18,573 bases of DNA, taken from positions 1-18,573 of the forward strand of contig JAGKWZ010000214.1 in the NCBI GenBank assembly GCA_021151605.1, given 5' to 3'. The notes under the pieces are model-generated. The model was not told where the DNA came from, did no database searches, and saw only the letters and a program-made list of their open reading frames with translations. The position numbers and the translations under genes were made by a program. The stretch is from Verrucomicrobiaceae bacterium (GTDB taxonomy: Bacteria; Verrucomicrobiota; Verrucomicrobiia; Verrucomicrobiales; Verrucomicrobiaceae). Below, piece by piece: positions 1 through 8,476 of this stretch; within the stretch, counting starts at the first letter, position 1, and every line of letters starts with the position of its first letter.

Positions 1-1
1 C

Positions 2-628
2 TTCAAGGCTCTGCCGGAGCTGCGCATCATCCGCATGGACCACAATGGCTTCGTCGGCAAAGACCCGCGCATCCCGGAGTTCGATGGCAGCGGCTTTGAT
101 GCTCTCGCGGACTCGAAGGTCGCGGACATCAAGATTGGCCTCAGCTTTTCCGACAAAGGGATGGAGCAGTGCGCGAAAATCAAAACGCTGCGCAGTTTCT
201 CTGTCGCTCATTCGCAGGCCACCGGGGCGGGCATCGCGTTTTTCGCCGTGCATCCGGGGCTGACGAGTTTCTCCATTAGCGAGATGGGCAAGCCGAGCGT
301 CACCGAGAAGGCATTGGGAGCCATCGCCAAGATTCCGAATCTGACGCGGGTTGGCTTGGGCGAGTGCTATGTGACGTATGCCGGCGGGTTCGCGCTCCTC
401 GCGCCGTTCAAGGGCAAGCTCACCGAAATCAACCTCAGCATGTGCGTGGCGGCGCAGGCGGACTTGGACAAGCTGAAGGCCGACCATCCGGCAGCGAAAA
501 TCATCACGACACCGCTGGCCGAGATTCCGAAGCGACACATCTTCGTGGCGATGAGCCTCGCCAAACAGGTGCCGCCGGAACTCGCCGCGCCCTTGAACGC
601 CGCCATCGAGCAGTTCCGCAAAAAGTAA
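2..628 (+). CDS. 3' part of a leucine-rich-repeat-like protein
   Basis: The reading frame is open from base 2, so the gene begins upstream of the window; the first internal Met codon is at 35, but in-frame residues precede it and there is no reason to start there. About 208 residues are visible. They show irregular leucine/isoleucine repeats of the RNI/LRR kind (segments around LRSFSVAHS, LTSFSISEM, LTRVGLGEC and LTEINLSMC) spaced about 25-35 residues apart, and end in a charged helix. Planctomycete and verrucomicrobial LRR proteins of this kind often sit beside PSCyt/PSD genes, sometimes with an N-terminal cytochrome domain; whether that is so here cannot be seen. The next gene starts 12 bp downstream, which suggests co-transcription. 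Function is unknown, and the LRR call rests on the pattern only. Confidence 0.7.
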   Translation, partial: FKALPELRIIRMDHNGFVGKDPRIPEFDGSGFDALADSKVADIKIGLSFSDKGMEQCAKIKTLRSFSVAHSQATGAGIAFFAVHPGLTSFSISEMGKPSVTEKALGAIAKIPNLTRVGLGECYVTYAGGFALLAPFKGKLTEINLSMCVAAQADLDKLKADHPAAKIITTPLAEIPKRHIFVAMSLAKQVPPELAAPLNAAIEQFRKK

Positions 629-640
629 TCCGTCATCGTC

Positions 641-2128
641 ATGCGCCTTGCCCCGATTCTTATTCTGCTGGTCTTCGCCCAAGGGCTGCAAGCCGTGCCC
701 GATTTCGAGCGTGAGGTGCGGCCGTTTTTGAAACAGCACTGCTACTCCTGCCACGATGCGAAGAAGGCGAAGGCGGGCTTTCGCGTTGATGAGTTGGGCA
801 CGGATTTCCTCAGCGGCAAGACGGCGGACGACTGGCACGAGGTCATCAATCAAATCAACAGCGGCGAGATGCCGCCCAAGAAAGAGCCGAGGCCGGATGC
901 GAAGGCGGCCTTTGCCGTGGTGGAATGGGTGGGTGCGAATCTGAAGAACGCGGAGCGGCAGGCGCGCATGGCGGGCGGGCGCATCCTGATGCGGCGGCTG
1001 AACCGGCAGGAGTATGCGAACACGGTGGGCGATTTGTTCCGGCTCGACCCGAACTTTGTCGAGAAGCTGAAACGCGAGCTGCCTGCCGATGGGAAAGCGG
1101 AGGGCTTCGACCGCATCGGCAGCGCTCTGTTTTTCGACCAGACGCAGATGCTTGGTTATCTCGACTGGGCCGGGCAGATTGCCCGAGAGGTGGTGCAGAG
1201 CGCGCCGCCGAAGGCGGAGACCTATGTCTATGAGGCGGAGAAGAAGCTGAACAGAAACGAAGGCCCTACCACGGAAGTGGCGCAGGCAAATGCGCATCAG
1301 ATTCCGCTCGGTCCCACTTTTTACGACAAGAAAGCCACCGGCGTCGAGATGTGGGCCGGTCACGGCGGCAAACCCGATGAGGATAAGGCGTGGGCGATGG
1401 TGCCACATGGACCGCGCCCGGACCTGACGAGTCTGGTCACGCAGGATGGCTACTATCGCGTGCGCGTTCATGCCGGGGCCTCGCCCGGTGCGCGGGGCAC
1501 TCCGGTGGTGATGCGCCTCACCTACGCCACCGGCACGCCGCTGGAGAGCATCCATGACATCACCATCGAGGGGACTTTGGAAAAGCCAGGCGTGGCGGAG
1601 ACGCTGGTGTTTCTGCGGGCCGGGCAGCCGGACCAGCAGAAGCCCTTGGTGCCGACTTGGAACGGCATCAACAATCTGCGCGTCAACAATCCAGAGTGGG
1701 GCAACGTCCATCTGCGATGGCTGGTGGTGCAGGGCAAAATCTCAAAGGCTGTGGCCGCGCGTGACGATGCCGAAGCCACGCGACTCAGGGCCGAGCGCGA
1801 GCAGGTGCTCAAGGACTTGGATGCCTTCACCGGGCCGAAGTGGATCACAACCGCGTGCCGCTGCCGCCACCAAGGGCACGCGTCCACTGAACGACTTCGA
1901 ACTCGCGAGCCGCCTGTCCTATTTCCTCTGGAGCAGCCTGCCGGACGACACGCTGCTCGCGCTCGCGGCCAAAGGCACCCTGAAGCAGCCAGCGACGCTC
2001 CGCGCCCAGGTCACGCGCCTGTTGGCGGATGCGAAGAGCCGGCGTTTCGTCGAGAACTTCGCCGGTCAGTGGCTCGATGTGGAGCAATTCGGCAGCGTCG
2101 AGCCAGCGAAGGAATACAAGAGCTATGA
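641..2128 (+). CDS. PSCyt/PSD protein 1, N-terminal part of a broken gene
   Basis: This is the first half of a planctomycete/verrucomicrobial cytochrome-like protein of the DUF1587/1595/1592/1588/1585 family, whose exact role is unknown. It has a signal peptide (residues 1 to about 18), a haem-binding CYSCH motif (C34, C37, H38), the usual EMPPKK segment near 76-81, a PSD3/DUF1587 region starting near LMRRLNRQEY (about 117), and a beta-rich region resembling a carbohydrate-binding fold (about 190-380). The normal sequence ends near W401 (base 1843). The last ~93 codons up to 2128 are out-of-frame, Arg/His-rich and not family-like. The rest of the protein resumes in another frame from about 1863. 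The PSD5/DUF1595 region that should sit between the halves is absent. It probably once formed one protein with the next entry. Confidence 0.8.
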   Translation: MRLAPILILLVFAQGLQAVPDFEREVRPFLKQHCYSCHDAKKAKAGFRVDELGTDFLSGKTADDWHEVINQINSGEMPPKKEPRPDAKAAFAVVEWVGANLKNAERQARMAGGRILMRRLNRQEYANTVGDLFRLDPNFVEKLKRELPADGKAEGFDRIGSALFFDQTQMLGYLDWAGQIAREVVQSAPPKAETYVYEAEKKLNRNEGPTTEVAQANAHQIPLGPTFYDKKATGVEMWAGHGGKPDEDKAWAMVPHGPRPDLTSLVTQDGYYRVRVHAGASPGARGTPVVMRLTYATGTPLESIHDITIEGTLEKPGVAETLVFLRAGQPDQQKPLVPTWNGINNLRVNNPEWGNVHLRWLVVQGKISKAVAARDDAEATRLRAEREQVLKDLDAFTGPKWITTACRCRHQGHASTERLRTREPPVLFPLEQPAGRHAARARGQRHPEAASDAPRPGHAPVGGCEEPAFRRELRRSVARCGAIRQRRASEGIQEL

Positions 2129-2900
2129 CAACGCGCTCAGGACCGCGAGCCGCGAGGAGCCGCTCGCGTTTTTCCAACAGGTGCTCACGGAAAATCTGCC
2201 GGTCGCGAGCTTCCTCGACTCCGACTTCCTCGTCATCAATGAACGCCTCGCGCGGCACTACGGCATCGAGGGCGTGAGCGGTGAGGCGTTTCAAAAAGTG
2301 GCGCTCAAGCCGGAGCATCATCGCGGCGGCGTGCTCGGCATGGCCGGGCTGCTGACCCTGCTGGCCGATGGCACTCGCACGCTGCCGGTGCGTCGTGGCG
2401 CGTGGGTCTTGGAGAAGCTGCTCAACGACCCGGCACCGCCTCCGCCGCCCAATGCGGGCGACATCCAGCCGAACACCGCCGGGAAGAACCTCAGCGTGCG
2501 CGAGCGTCTCCAGCTACACCGCAACGAGCCGAACTGCGCGAGCTGCCACGCCAAGCTCGACCCCTACGGCCTCGCGCTGGAAAACTACGACGCCATCGGT
2601 GCCTGGCGCGAGCGCCAGAACGGCGAAGGCATGGGAGGAGCGAGGGCGCCGGTCATCGACGCCAGCGGCGCGCTCAAATCCGGGCGCGAGTTCAAAGACC
2701 TCCACGGCTACAAAGCCGGATTGAAGGCCGAGCAGGACAAGTTCATCCGCGCCTTCACGGAAAAACTGCTCACCTACTCACTCGGTCGCCCCGTGGGCTA
2801 CGTGGACCACGCCACCATCGAAACCATCCTGAAATCCGAGCCGCGCCTGCAATCGCTCGTGCAAGCCGTCGTCGCCTCCGAACCCTTTCAAACCAAATAA
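1863..2900 (+). pseudogene. PSCyt/PSD protein 1, C-terminal part of the same broken gene
   Basis: This part carries the PSD4/DUF1592 region (beginning near LNDFELASRLSYFLW), then PSCyt3/DUF1588 with a second haem motif, CASCH (bases 2535-2549), followed by KLDPYGLALENYDAIGAWR, then PSD2/DUF1585 (about KLLTYSLGRPVGYVDH) and a normal C-terminus. The frame is open leftward to 1554, but residues before about 1863 are the antisense-like shadow of the N-terminal half, so no true start belongs here. The start given is where family-like sequence begins. It lacks a signal peptide and start codon and could be made only if the two halves were joined. The downstream HXXSHH gene begins 5 bp after the stop, the usual neighbour of this family. 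Confidence 0.8.
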
Positions 2901-2905
2901 CCACC

Positions 2906-4270
2906 ATGAACATCCTCAAACACCGCCCCATCAACCGCCGCACTTTCCTGCGCGGCACCGGGGTCTCGCTCGCGCTGCCCTGGCTTGAATCCATGTCCTC
3001 GCTGGCACGCGCAGCATCAACGGCGGGTGGCATCGCGGAGAGTGAGCGACCGAAACGCGCCCTCTTCACCATGTGGGGCCTCGGCATGAACGGACGCGAT
3101 TTCACGCCCGCGAACACGGGACGCGATTGGAATGTCACGCCCATTCTGAAACCCGTGGCCCATCTGCGCGATGACTTCACCCTCATCAGCGGCCTCAAAC
3201 TCACGCACTCCGGCGGTCACGGCGGTGACCGCACCTTTTTGACCGGCACCGCCACGCACAAAGCCGACGCCAAACTCCGCATTTCTGCCGACCAGGAACT
3301 CGCCGAGGCCGTCGGCAAAGCCACGCGTTTCTCCAGCCTCGTGCTCGGCATCCATCGCGGCACCGGCTTCGGCAGCGGCACCATTGACAAGACACTCGCC
3401 TGGACCCGTGGCGGCACACCCATCCCGGCAGAAAACCGCCCGCATATTCTCTTCGACAAACTCTTCCGCGCCGAAAGCCCCGACGAAGTCGCCGCCCGCA
3501 AGGTCGGCGCTGGCCGCACCGGCAGCGTGCTCGACGCCGTGCGCGACGAGGCAAAGACCCTGCAAAACCGCCTCGGCAAAGACGACCTCGCCAAGCTCGA
3601 CGAATACTTCACCTCCATCCGCGACGTGGAGCAGAGCATCGCCACCGACCTCGCCTGGCTCGACAAGCCGAAGCCGAAAGTGGCCGCGATTGACTTCGGC
3701 AAGAACGTCCAGGCGCTCGACCCCGAGTTGCAAGCCAAGGGCAACTTCGACTACCGCCGCTACCAGCGCCTCATGTTCGACGTCATCACCCTCGCGCTCC
3801 AGACCGACAGCACGCGCGTCATCAACTACTACGCCCGCCGCGACCTCAACGACGGCACTCATTGCTACGCCTACAAAGGCTGTCCCTACGGCTACCACGA
3901 GATGACCCACCACGGCGAAGACCCCGACAAACTCAAGTGGCTCACCACCGTGGACACCTGGTATATGGAGGACTGGGCCTACTTCATCGAAAAGCTCAAG
4001 AGCGCCAAAGAAGGCGACGGCACTCTGCTCGACCACACCATGCTCGTCTGGGGCAGCAGCGGCGGCACCGAGAACGCGCACAACAACACCGAACTGCCCA
4101 CCATGCTCGTCGGCGGCCACAAAATCGGCATCAAGCACCAGGGCCACCTTGAGAAAAAAGACGTCCGTCTCGGAAACCTCTGGCAGACCATGTTCGGCGT
4201 GATGGGCGTGAAAGTGCCCGCCAAGTTCCAAGGCGGCGAGGCTGATGGCATCATCAAAGAAATCGTGTGA
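2906..4270 (+). CDS. HXXSHH (DUF1552) family protein 1, Tat-exported
   Basis: 454 residues. The start at 2906 was chosen because it gives a twin-arginine signal (RRTFLRG, residues 11-17, then a hydrophobic stretch) and lies 5 bp after the preceding stop; the frame is open further left but overlaps the PSCyt/PSD gene. The protein matches the DUF1552/HXXSHH family of planctomycetes and Verrucomicrobia, nearly always encoded beside PSCyt/PSD cytochromes. The name-giving motif is present in altered form, HEMTHH (H331, T334, H335, H336), with Thr in place of Ser. Family members are exported proteins of unproven function. Export by Tat suggests folding, possibly with metal loading, before transport to the periplasm. 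No lesion is seen. The sulfatase gene follows after 12 bp. Confidence 0.87.
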   Translation: MNILKHRPINRRTFLRGTGVSLALPWLESMSSLARAASTAGGIAESERPKRALFTMWGLGMNGRDFTPANTGRDWNVTPILKPVAHLRDDFTLISGLKLTHSGGHGGDRTFLTGTATHKADAKLRISADQELAEAVGKATRFSSLVLGIHRGTGFGSGTIDKTLAWTRGGTPIPAENRPHILFDKLFRAESPDEVAARKVGAGRTGSVLDAVRDEAKTLQNRLGKDDLAKLDEYFTSIRDVEQSIATDLAWLDKPKPKVAAIDFGKNVQALDPELQAKGNFDYRRYQRLMFDVITLALQTDSTRVINYYARRDLNDGTHCYAYKGCPYGYHEMTHHGEDPDKLKWLTTVDTWYMEDWAYFIEKLKSAKEGDGTLLDHTMLVWGSSGGTENAHNNTELPTMLVGGHKIGIKHQGHLEKKDVRLGNLWQTMFGVMGVKVPAKFQGGEADGIIKEIV

Positions 4271-4275
4271 AGGAG
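4271..4275 (+). promoter_or_regulatory. Shine-Dalgarno site of the sulfatase gene
   Basis: AGGAG ends 7 nt before the ATG at 4283 and fixes that start. Most other genes in the window show no comparable site. Confidence 0.7.
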
Positions 4276-4282
4276 CAGGTAA

Positions 4283-5881
4283 ATGAAGTTCCTCTGCCAC
4301 ATCATCGCGCTCGCATTTGCAGTCGCCGCTCACGCGCAAGGGCCGCCGAACATCCTCCTCATCATGGTGGACGACATGGGCTACTCCGACCTCGGTTGTT
4401 ATGGTGGAGAGGTGCGCACGCCGACTCTCGATGCACTCGCAGCGGATGGCGTGAGACTAGCGCGGTTCTTCAACTGCGCGCAGTGCTGCCCCTCGCGTGC
4501 TTCGCTCATGAGCGGACTGTATCCGCATCAGGCGGGCGTGGGCGACATGAACGAACAGGGCGCGGCGAACGAGCTTTGGCGGCGCATCGGTTCGGCGTCT
4601 TATCTTGGCTTCAAGAAAGAGGGCGTTGTGACCTTGCCGGAGTCGCTGCGCGAGGCAGGCTATCAGACTTTCATGGCCGGGAAATGGCATCTCGGTCAGG
4701 ATGAATCCTGCTGGCCGGGTCAGCGCGGCTTTGACCGGCATTTCGCACTCATCGGTGGCGCTTCGGAGCATTTCACCGGTTATCGCTCGTGGCAAAAGAA
4801 GGGACCCATCACCAAGTTCGTGCTCAACGGCAAGCAGGTCGAAAAACTGCCGCCGGACTTTTACACGACCGACACTTTCACCGACCACACCCTGCGTTTC
4901 ATCGAGGAATCCGACTCCGCGCGGCCGTGGTTTGGTTACTTGGCTTTCACCGCACCGCATTGGCCGCTGCAGGCGCATAAGAGCGATGTGGCGAAGTATG
5001 CGGAAACGTATCGCGCCGGACCCGATGCCATCCGCCAGCGACGTTTCGAGCGCTTGAAGCAAATCGGCCTCATCCCCGACTCCGCGACACTGCCCCAGCT
5101 CGATGCCACGGTCACTGAGGAAGCCAAACAGGCCAAAAGCGAACGCAACGAGCAATGGATACGCAACTACGCGGCGATGATTGACCGCGTGGACCAGAAC
5201 CTCGCCCGCATCGTCGAAGCGCTGCGCAAACGCGGCCAGTTCGACAACACGCTCATCCTGTTCCTGAGCGACAACGGCTCCGACGAAGTGCGCGGCCCGC
5301 TTTGGGGCCAGGTGTGCAACACGCCCTTCCGCAAGTTCAAAGTCTGGGTGCATGACGGCGGCATCGCCTCGCCTCTCATCGCGCACTGGCCTGCGGGCAT
5401 CCCGTCGTCGCAGCGCGGCAAAATCGTGACCGGCCCCGCGCACATCATGGACGTGTTCCCGACTTGCCTGGACGCCGCCGCCGCAAAACATCCGGCCACC
5501 TTTGCCGGCCACGCCGTGCAACCGCTCGAAGGCGCGAGCCTCCTGCCTGCGCTGCGCGGTGAACTCGCCACGCTGCCGATGGACCGCCCGCTGTTTTGGG
5601 AACGCATGGGCAACGAAGCCATGCGCCAGGGCCACTGGAAGCTCGTGCGCGGCTACGGCCCCGCCGCGGAGAATGGCGGCATCGCCACCAGCGGCCCGCG
5701 CACCGGAGCGTGGGAACTCTACGACACCTCCACCGACCCCGGCGAAACCCGCAACCTCGCCGCGCAGCAGTCAGAAAGAGTCGCCTCACTCGTTTCTCAA
5801 CACGAAGCCTGGGCCAGACGCATCGGCGTGGTGCCGCGCGAGGAAATCGTCAAACGCATGCAATCCAACGACAAGAAATAG
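4283..5881 (+). CDS. Secreted formylglycine-dependent sulfatase (arylsulfatase-like)
   Basis: 532 residues, intact. It has a Sec signal peptide (1 to about 19, ending AHA-Q), then the sulfatase N-terminus: a metal-binding Asp pair (D30, D31) and the C-x-P-S-R signature at C68-C69-P70-S71-R72, followed by the usual ASLMSG. C68 would be converted to formylglycine by a maturase that is not in the window. A later LSDNGS segment matches the distal metal-site region of the family. Such enzymes hydrolyse sulfate esters, here probably from sulfated polysaccharides or glycans outside the cytoplasm; the substrate cannot be told. An AGGAG ribosome-binding site lies at 4271-4275, 7 nt before the ATG and better than most sites in this window. 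It lies 12 bp after the HXXSHH gene. Confidence 0.93.
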   Translation: MKFLCHIIALAFAVAAHAQGPPNILLIMVDDMGYSDLGCYGGEVRTPTLDALAADGVRLARFFNCAQCCPSRASLMSGLYPHQAGVGDMNEQGAANELWRRIGSASYLGFKKEGVVTLPESLREAGYQTFMAGKWHLGQDESCWPGQRGFDRHFALIGGASEHFTGYRSWQKKGPITKFVLNGKQVEKLPPDFYTTDTFTDHTLRFIEESDSARPWFGYLAFTAPHWPLQAHKSDVAKYAETYRAGPDAIRQRRFERLKQIGLIPDSATLPQLDATVTEEAKQAKSERNEQWIRNYAAMIDRVDQNLARIVEALRKRGQFDNTLILFLSDNGSDEVRGPLWGQVCNTPFRKFKVWVHDGGIASPLIAHWPAGIPSSQRGKIVTGPAHIMDVFPTCLDAAAAKHPATFAGHAVQPLEGASLLPALRGELATLPMDRPLFWERMGNEAMRQGHWKLVRGYGPAAENGGIATSGPRTGAWELYDTSTDPGETRNLAAQQSERVASLVSQHEAWARRIGVVPREEIVKRMQSNDKK

Positions 5882-5887
5882 AGCAGC

Positions 5888-6014
5888 GGAGTGATGGAGT
5901 AGTGGAGTGCTGGAGTGATGAGAAACTCCCACGCCGCGCCCCTCCAATATACTCCAGCACTCCAGCACTCCAGCACTCCAGCACTCCAACACTCCAACAC
6001 TCCAACACTCCACC
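5888..6014. repeat. Inverted array of 8-bp tandem repeats (4 + 8 units)
   Basis: Bases 5888-5919 hold four 8-bp units of the form GGAGTGAT/GGAGTAGT/GGAGTGCT. After a 31-nt spacer, bases 5951-6014 hold eight 8-bp units in the complementary sense: four ACTCCAGC, three ACTCCAAC and one ACTCCACC. The two blocks can pair as a long imperfect hairpin. The array fills most of the 146-bp gap between the sulfatase stop and the oxidoreductase start at 6028. It could act as an attenuator, a terminator without a T-tract, or a slippage-prone repeat; no function is shown. Confidence 0.9.
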
Positions 6015-6027
6015 CACCTAACCAACC

Positions 6028-7428
6028 ATGAACACACCCACTCCCATCACCCGCCGCGGCTTCATCCGCACTGCCGCACTCTCCACCGCCGCCACCGCGA
6101 TGACGGCGAAATCTTACTCCCAAATCACCGGCGCCAACGACCGCGTGCGCGTCGGACTCATCGGCTTCGGCCTCATCGGGCGCGTTCACATGGCCGCCAT
6201 CAAGGAGCAGCCGGATGCGCACATCACGGCCGTGTGCGATGTGCATCGCGGCCGCGTCGAAGCGGCGGCAGAAATGGCGGGCGGCAATCCCGCGCGCTAC
6301 GGCGATTTCCGGAAGCTGCTCGCGGATAAAAATGTGGACGCCGTCTATGTCGCCACGCCCGACCATTGGCACGCTCTCATGACCATGATGGCCTGCGCTG
6401 CGGGCAAAGACGTGTATGTCGAGAAGCCGACCACGCTCTTCGTGCGCGAGGGGCGCTGGATGCTCGATGTGATGAAACGCACGAACCGCGTGGTGCAAGT
6501 GGGCACGCAGAATCGCTCCGGTCCGCCCTTTCAGCGTGCCCGCGAACTCATCCAGGCCGGCCGGCTTGGCACCATCGTCTCCGCGTCGAACAACAACTCG
6601 CGCAACATCTCGCCCGGCTTCGGCAATCCGCCCGATGGCGCGCCGCCTCAGGACCTCGACTATGACATCTTCCTCGGCCCCGCGCCCAAGCGGCCCTACA
6701 ACCCGAACCGCTCCATCTACCACTTCCGCTGGTTCTGGGATTACTCCGGCGGGCAGGCCACGAACCTCGGCCAGCACTCGCTCGACCTCGTCCACTGGAT
6801 GCTCGGCGTGCGCGCACCGAAGTCCGTTTATAGCACCGGCGGACGCTGGTTCCTGAAGGACAACTGCGAGACGCCCGACACGCAGGATGTCATCATGGAA
6901 TATCCCGGCTTCACCGTGACCTGCCAGTATCGCGAGGCGAGCGCGGGACTCGGCGGACTCGGTATGGGCGGACTCACCTTTCAGGGCACGCACGGTTCGC
7001 TGCCAGTGTCACGCGCTGGCTTCGAGCTGGTGCCCGACAAAAAGGTGAGCCCGAACAACACCGTCGCCAGCATCCTCGGCGTGAAAGGCCATCCCGTCGG
7101 CGGCCCGCAAATCGAGCCATGGGAGCCCGGCCAGATGTGGACGACGCCCGAGAAGGACGACACCGGCAACGCCATCAAAGACTACTCACGCCACGCGCGG
7201 AACTTCCTCGATTGCGTGAAGTCGCGGAAGCAGCCACTCTCCGACCTGCAAAGCAGCCACGAAGTCGCCACCGCGTGTCATCTCACGAACATCTCCCTGC
7301 GCACCGGTCGCAAGCTCGTGTGGGACGCGGAGAAAGAGGAAATCACCGGCGATCCCGAGGCCAACGCGATGCTCGTGCGCCCCTATCGCGCGCCGTGGGA
7401 TGCGGAACTCAAAGCGTTGATTTCATGA
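6028..7428 (+). CDS. Gfo/Idh/MocA family oxidoreductase, Tat-exported
   Basis: 466 residues. It has a twin-arginine signal (RRGFIRTAA, residues 9-17), then a Rossmann NAD(P)-binding fold with GFGLIG at 46-51, D71 after strand 2, and the EKP motif at 132-134 typical of the family's active site. The C-terminal half has the expected alpha/beta dimerisation fold with SGGQATNLGQHSLDLVHW. Family members oxidise or reduce sugars and cyclitols with NAD(P). Tat-exported versions with pre-bound cofactor are common in Verrucomicrobia and Planctomycetes. The gene overlaps the next one by 4 bp (ATGA), so the two proteins are probably made together for one sugar pathway. The substrate cannot be predicted from sequence. 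Confidence 0.93.
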   Translation: MNTPTPITRRGFIRTAALSTAATAMTAKSYSQITGANDRVRVGLIGFGLIGRVHMAAIKEQPDAHITAVCDVHRGRVEAAAEMAGGNPARYGDFRKLLADKNVDAVYVATPDHWHALMTMMACAAGKDVYVEKPTTLFVREGRWMLDVMKRTNRVVQVGTQNRSGPPFQRARELIQAGRLGTIVSASNNNSRNISPGFGNPPDGAPPQDLDYDIFLGPAPKRPYNPNRSIYHFRWFWDYSGGQATNLGQHSLDLVHWMLGVRAPKSVYSTGGRWFLKDNCETPDTQDVIMEYPGFTVTCQYREASAGLGGLGMGGLTFQGTHGSLPVSRAGFELVPDKKVSPNNTVASILGVKGHPVGGPQIEPWEPGQMWTTPEKDDTGNAIKDYSRHARNFLDCVKSRKQPLSDLQSSHEVATACHLTNISLRTGRKLVWDAEKEEITGDPEANAMLVRPYRAPWDAELKALIS

Positions 7429-8474
7429 ACCGCCGCACCTTCATCGCCACACTGCCCGCGTTCATCGCCGCGCGTCACGCGCTCGCAGCTGCGGGTGTGA
7501 AGCCGGGCCGACTCGGCATCTGCTCGTTCTCCTGTCACCGCGCCTGGCAGGCCGTGCGCGACAAGTCCGCGCCGGTGTCCTTCGCGGATGGTCCGAGCTT
7601 TTACGACTACGCGCGCAGGCTCGGCGCCGATGGCGCGCAGACGAGCGTGGGGATGATTGATGAAGCCTCCGCGGCGCGTTTCCGCGAGCGTGTGGAGCAG
7701 ACCGGCGGTTACTACGAGGGCGACATTCGCCTGCCGAAAAAGGAGAGCGAACTGGAGAAGTTCGAGCAGGAAGTGAAGCTCACGCGCGACGCTGGTGGCA
7801 GCGCGGCGCGCACGTATCTCTCCGGCTCGCGCCGTTACGAGACGTGGAAGACCATGGACGAGTTCAAAGCGTTCCGCGCTGAGTCCTCGAAGCGTCTCGC
7901 GATGGTCGAGCCCATTGTGAAAAAGCATCGGCTGAAGCTCGCCGTGGAAAATCACAAAGACCTCACCAGCGATGAACTCGCGGCGCTCATGCGCGAGTTC
8001 AGCAGCGACTGGCTCGGCGTGAATGTGGACACGGGCAACAACCTCGCGCTGCTCGAAGACCCGCTCGCCGCCGTCGAAGCGCTCGCGCCGTTCGCGATGA
8101 GCGTGCATCTCAAGGACATGGCCGTGCAGCCGCACGAGACCGGCTTTCAACTCAGCGAAGTCACCTGCGGCAACGGCTTCCTCGACCTGCCCCGCATGGT
8201 CGCGACGCTGAGCAAGGCGAACCCGAACCTGCGCTTCAATCTGGAGATGGCCACGCGCGATCCCTTGCTCATCCCGTGCCTCACCAAAGGCTTCTTCGCC
8301 ACCTTCCCCGAGCGCAAAGCCACGCATCTCGAAACCGCGATGCAACGCGTGAAAGCAAACCCGCCGAAGCAGCCGCCACCGTCCATCGCAGGCAAACCGA
8401 TGCCGCAACAGCTCGCGGAAGAGGAAGCGAACAACCGCGTCTCGCTGCGCTGGATGCACGAGAAACTTTCCTGA
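7425..8474 (+). CDS. Sugar phosphate isomerase/epimerase-like TIM-barrel protein, exported
   Basis: 349 residues. The ATG at 7425 was chosen because it overlaps the preceding stop (ATGA) and gives a signal sequence starting NRRTF (possibly Tat) with a hydrophobic segment up to about residue 23. The body matches the AP-endonuclease family 2/xylose isomerase-like TIM barrel. Probable divalent metal ligands in the usual order are E175 (AVENHKD), D202 (NVDTGNN), H228 (VHLKD) and E274 (NLEM). These enzymes isomerise or epimerise sugars or keto-sugars and often pair with Gfo/Idh/MocA oxidoreductases, as here. The substrate is unknown. The C-terminal ~50 residues are polar and Pro/Gln-rich. The following PSCyt/PSD gene begins 2 bp after the stop. 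Confidence 0.9.
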   Translation: MNRRTFIATLPAFIAARHALAAAGVKPGRLGICSFSCHRAWQAVRDKSAPVSFADGPSFYDYARRLGADGAQTSVGMIDEASAARFRERVEQTGGYYEGDIRLPKKESELEKFEQEVKLTRDAGGSAARTYLSGSRRYETWKTMDEFKAFRAESSKRLAMVEPIVKKHRLKLAVENHKDLTSDELAALMREFSSDWLGVNVDTGNNLALLEDPLAAVEALAPFAMSVHLKDMAVQPHETGFQLSEVTCGNGFLDLPRMVATLSKANPNLRFNLEMATRDPLLIPCLTKGFFATFPERKATHLETAMQRVKANPPKQPPPSIAGKPMPQQLAEEEANNRVSLRWMHEKLS

Positions 8475-8476
8475 CC

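Noticed and set aside
1841..1870. Programmed ribosomal frameshift in PSCyt/PSD protein 1
   Set aside because: No slippery heptamer is seen, and a full domain is missing at the join, which frameshifting would not explain.
3017..4339. Long minus-strand open frame (440 codons) opposite the first HXXSHH gene
   Set aside because: It is antisense to a well-conserved Tat-exported protein, rich in Val/Ala/Glu from codon complementarity, with no domain. It is a GC-driven shadow.
4457..5635. Minus-strand open frame of 392 codons opposite the sulfatase
   Set aside because: The plus strand has sulfatase signatures throughout; the antisense product has none.
5797..6993. Minus-strand open frame spanning the 8-bp repeats, with a VGVLECWSAG repeat
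   Set aside because: The repeat peptide is only the translation of the 8-bp array, and the rest is antisense to the oxidoreductase gene.
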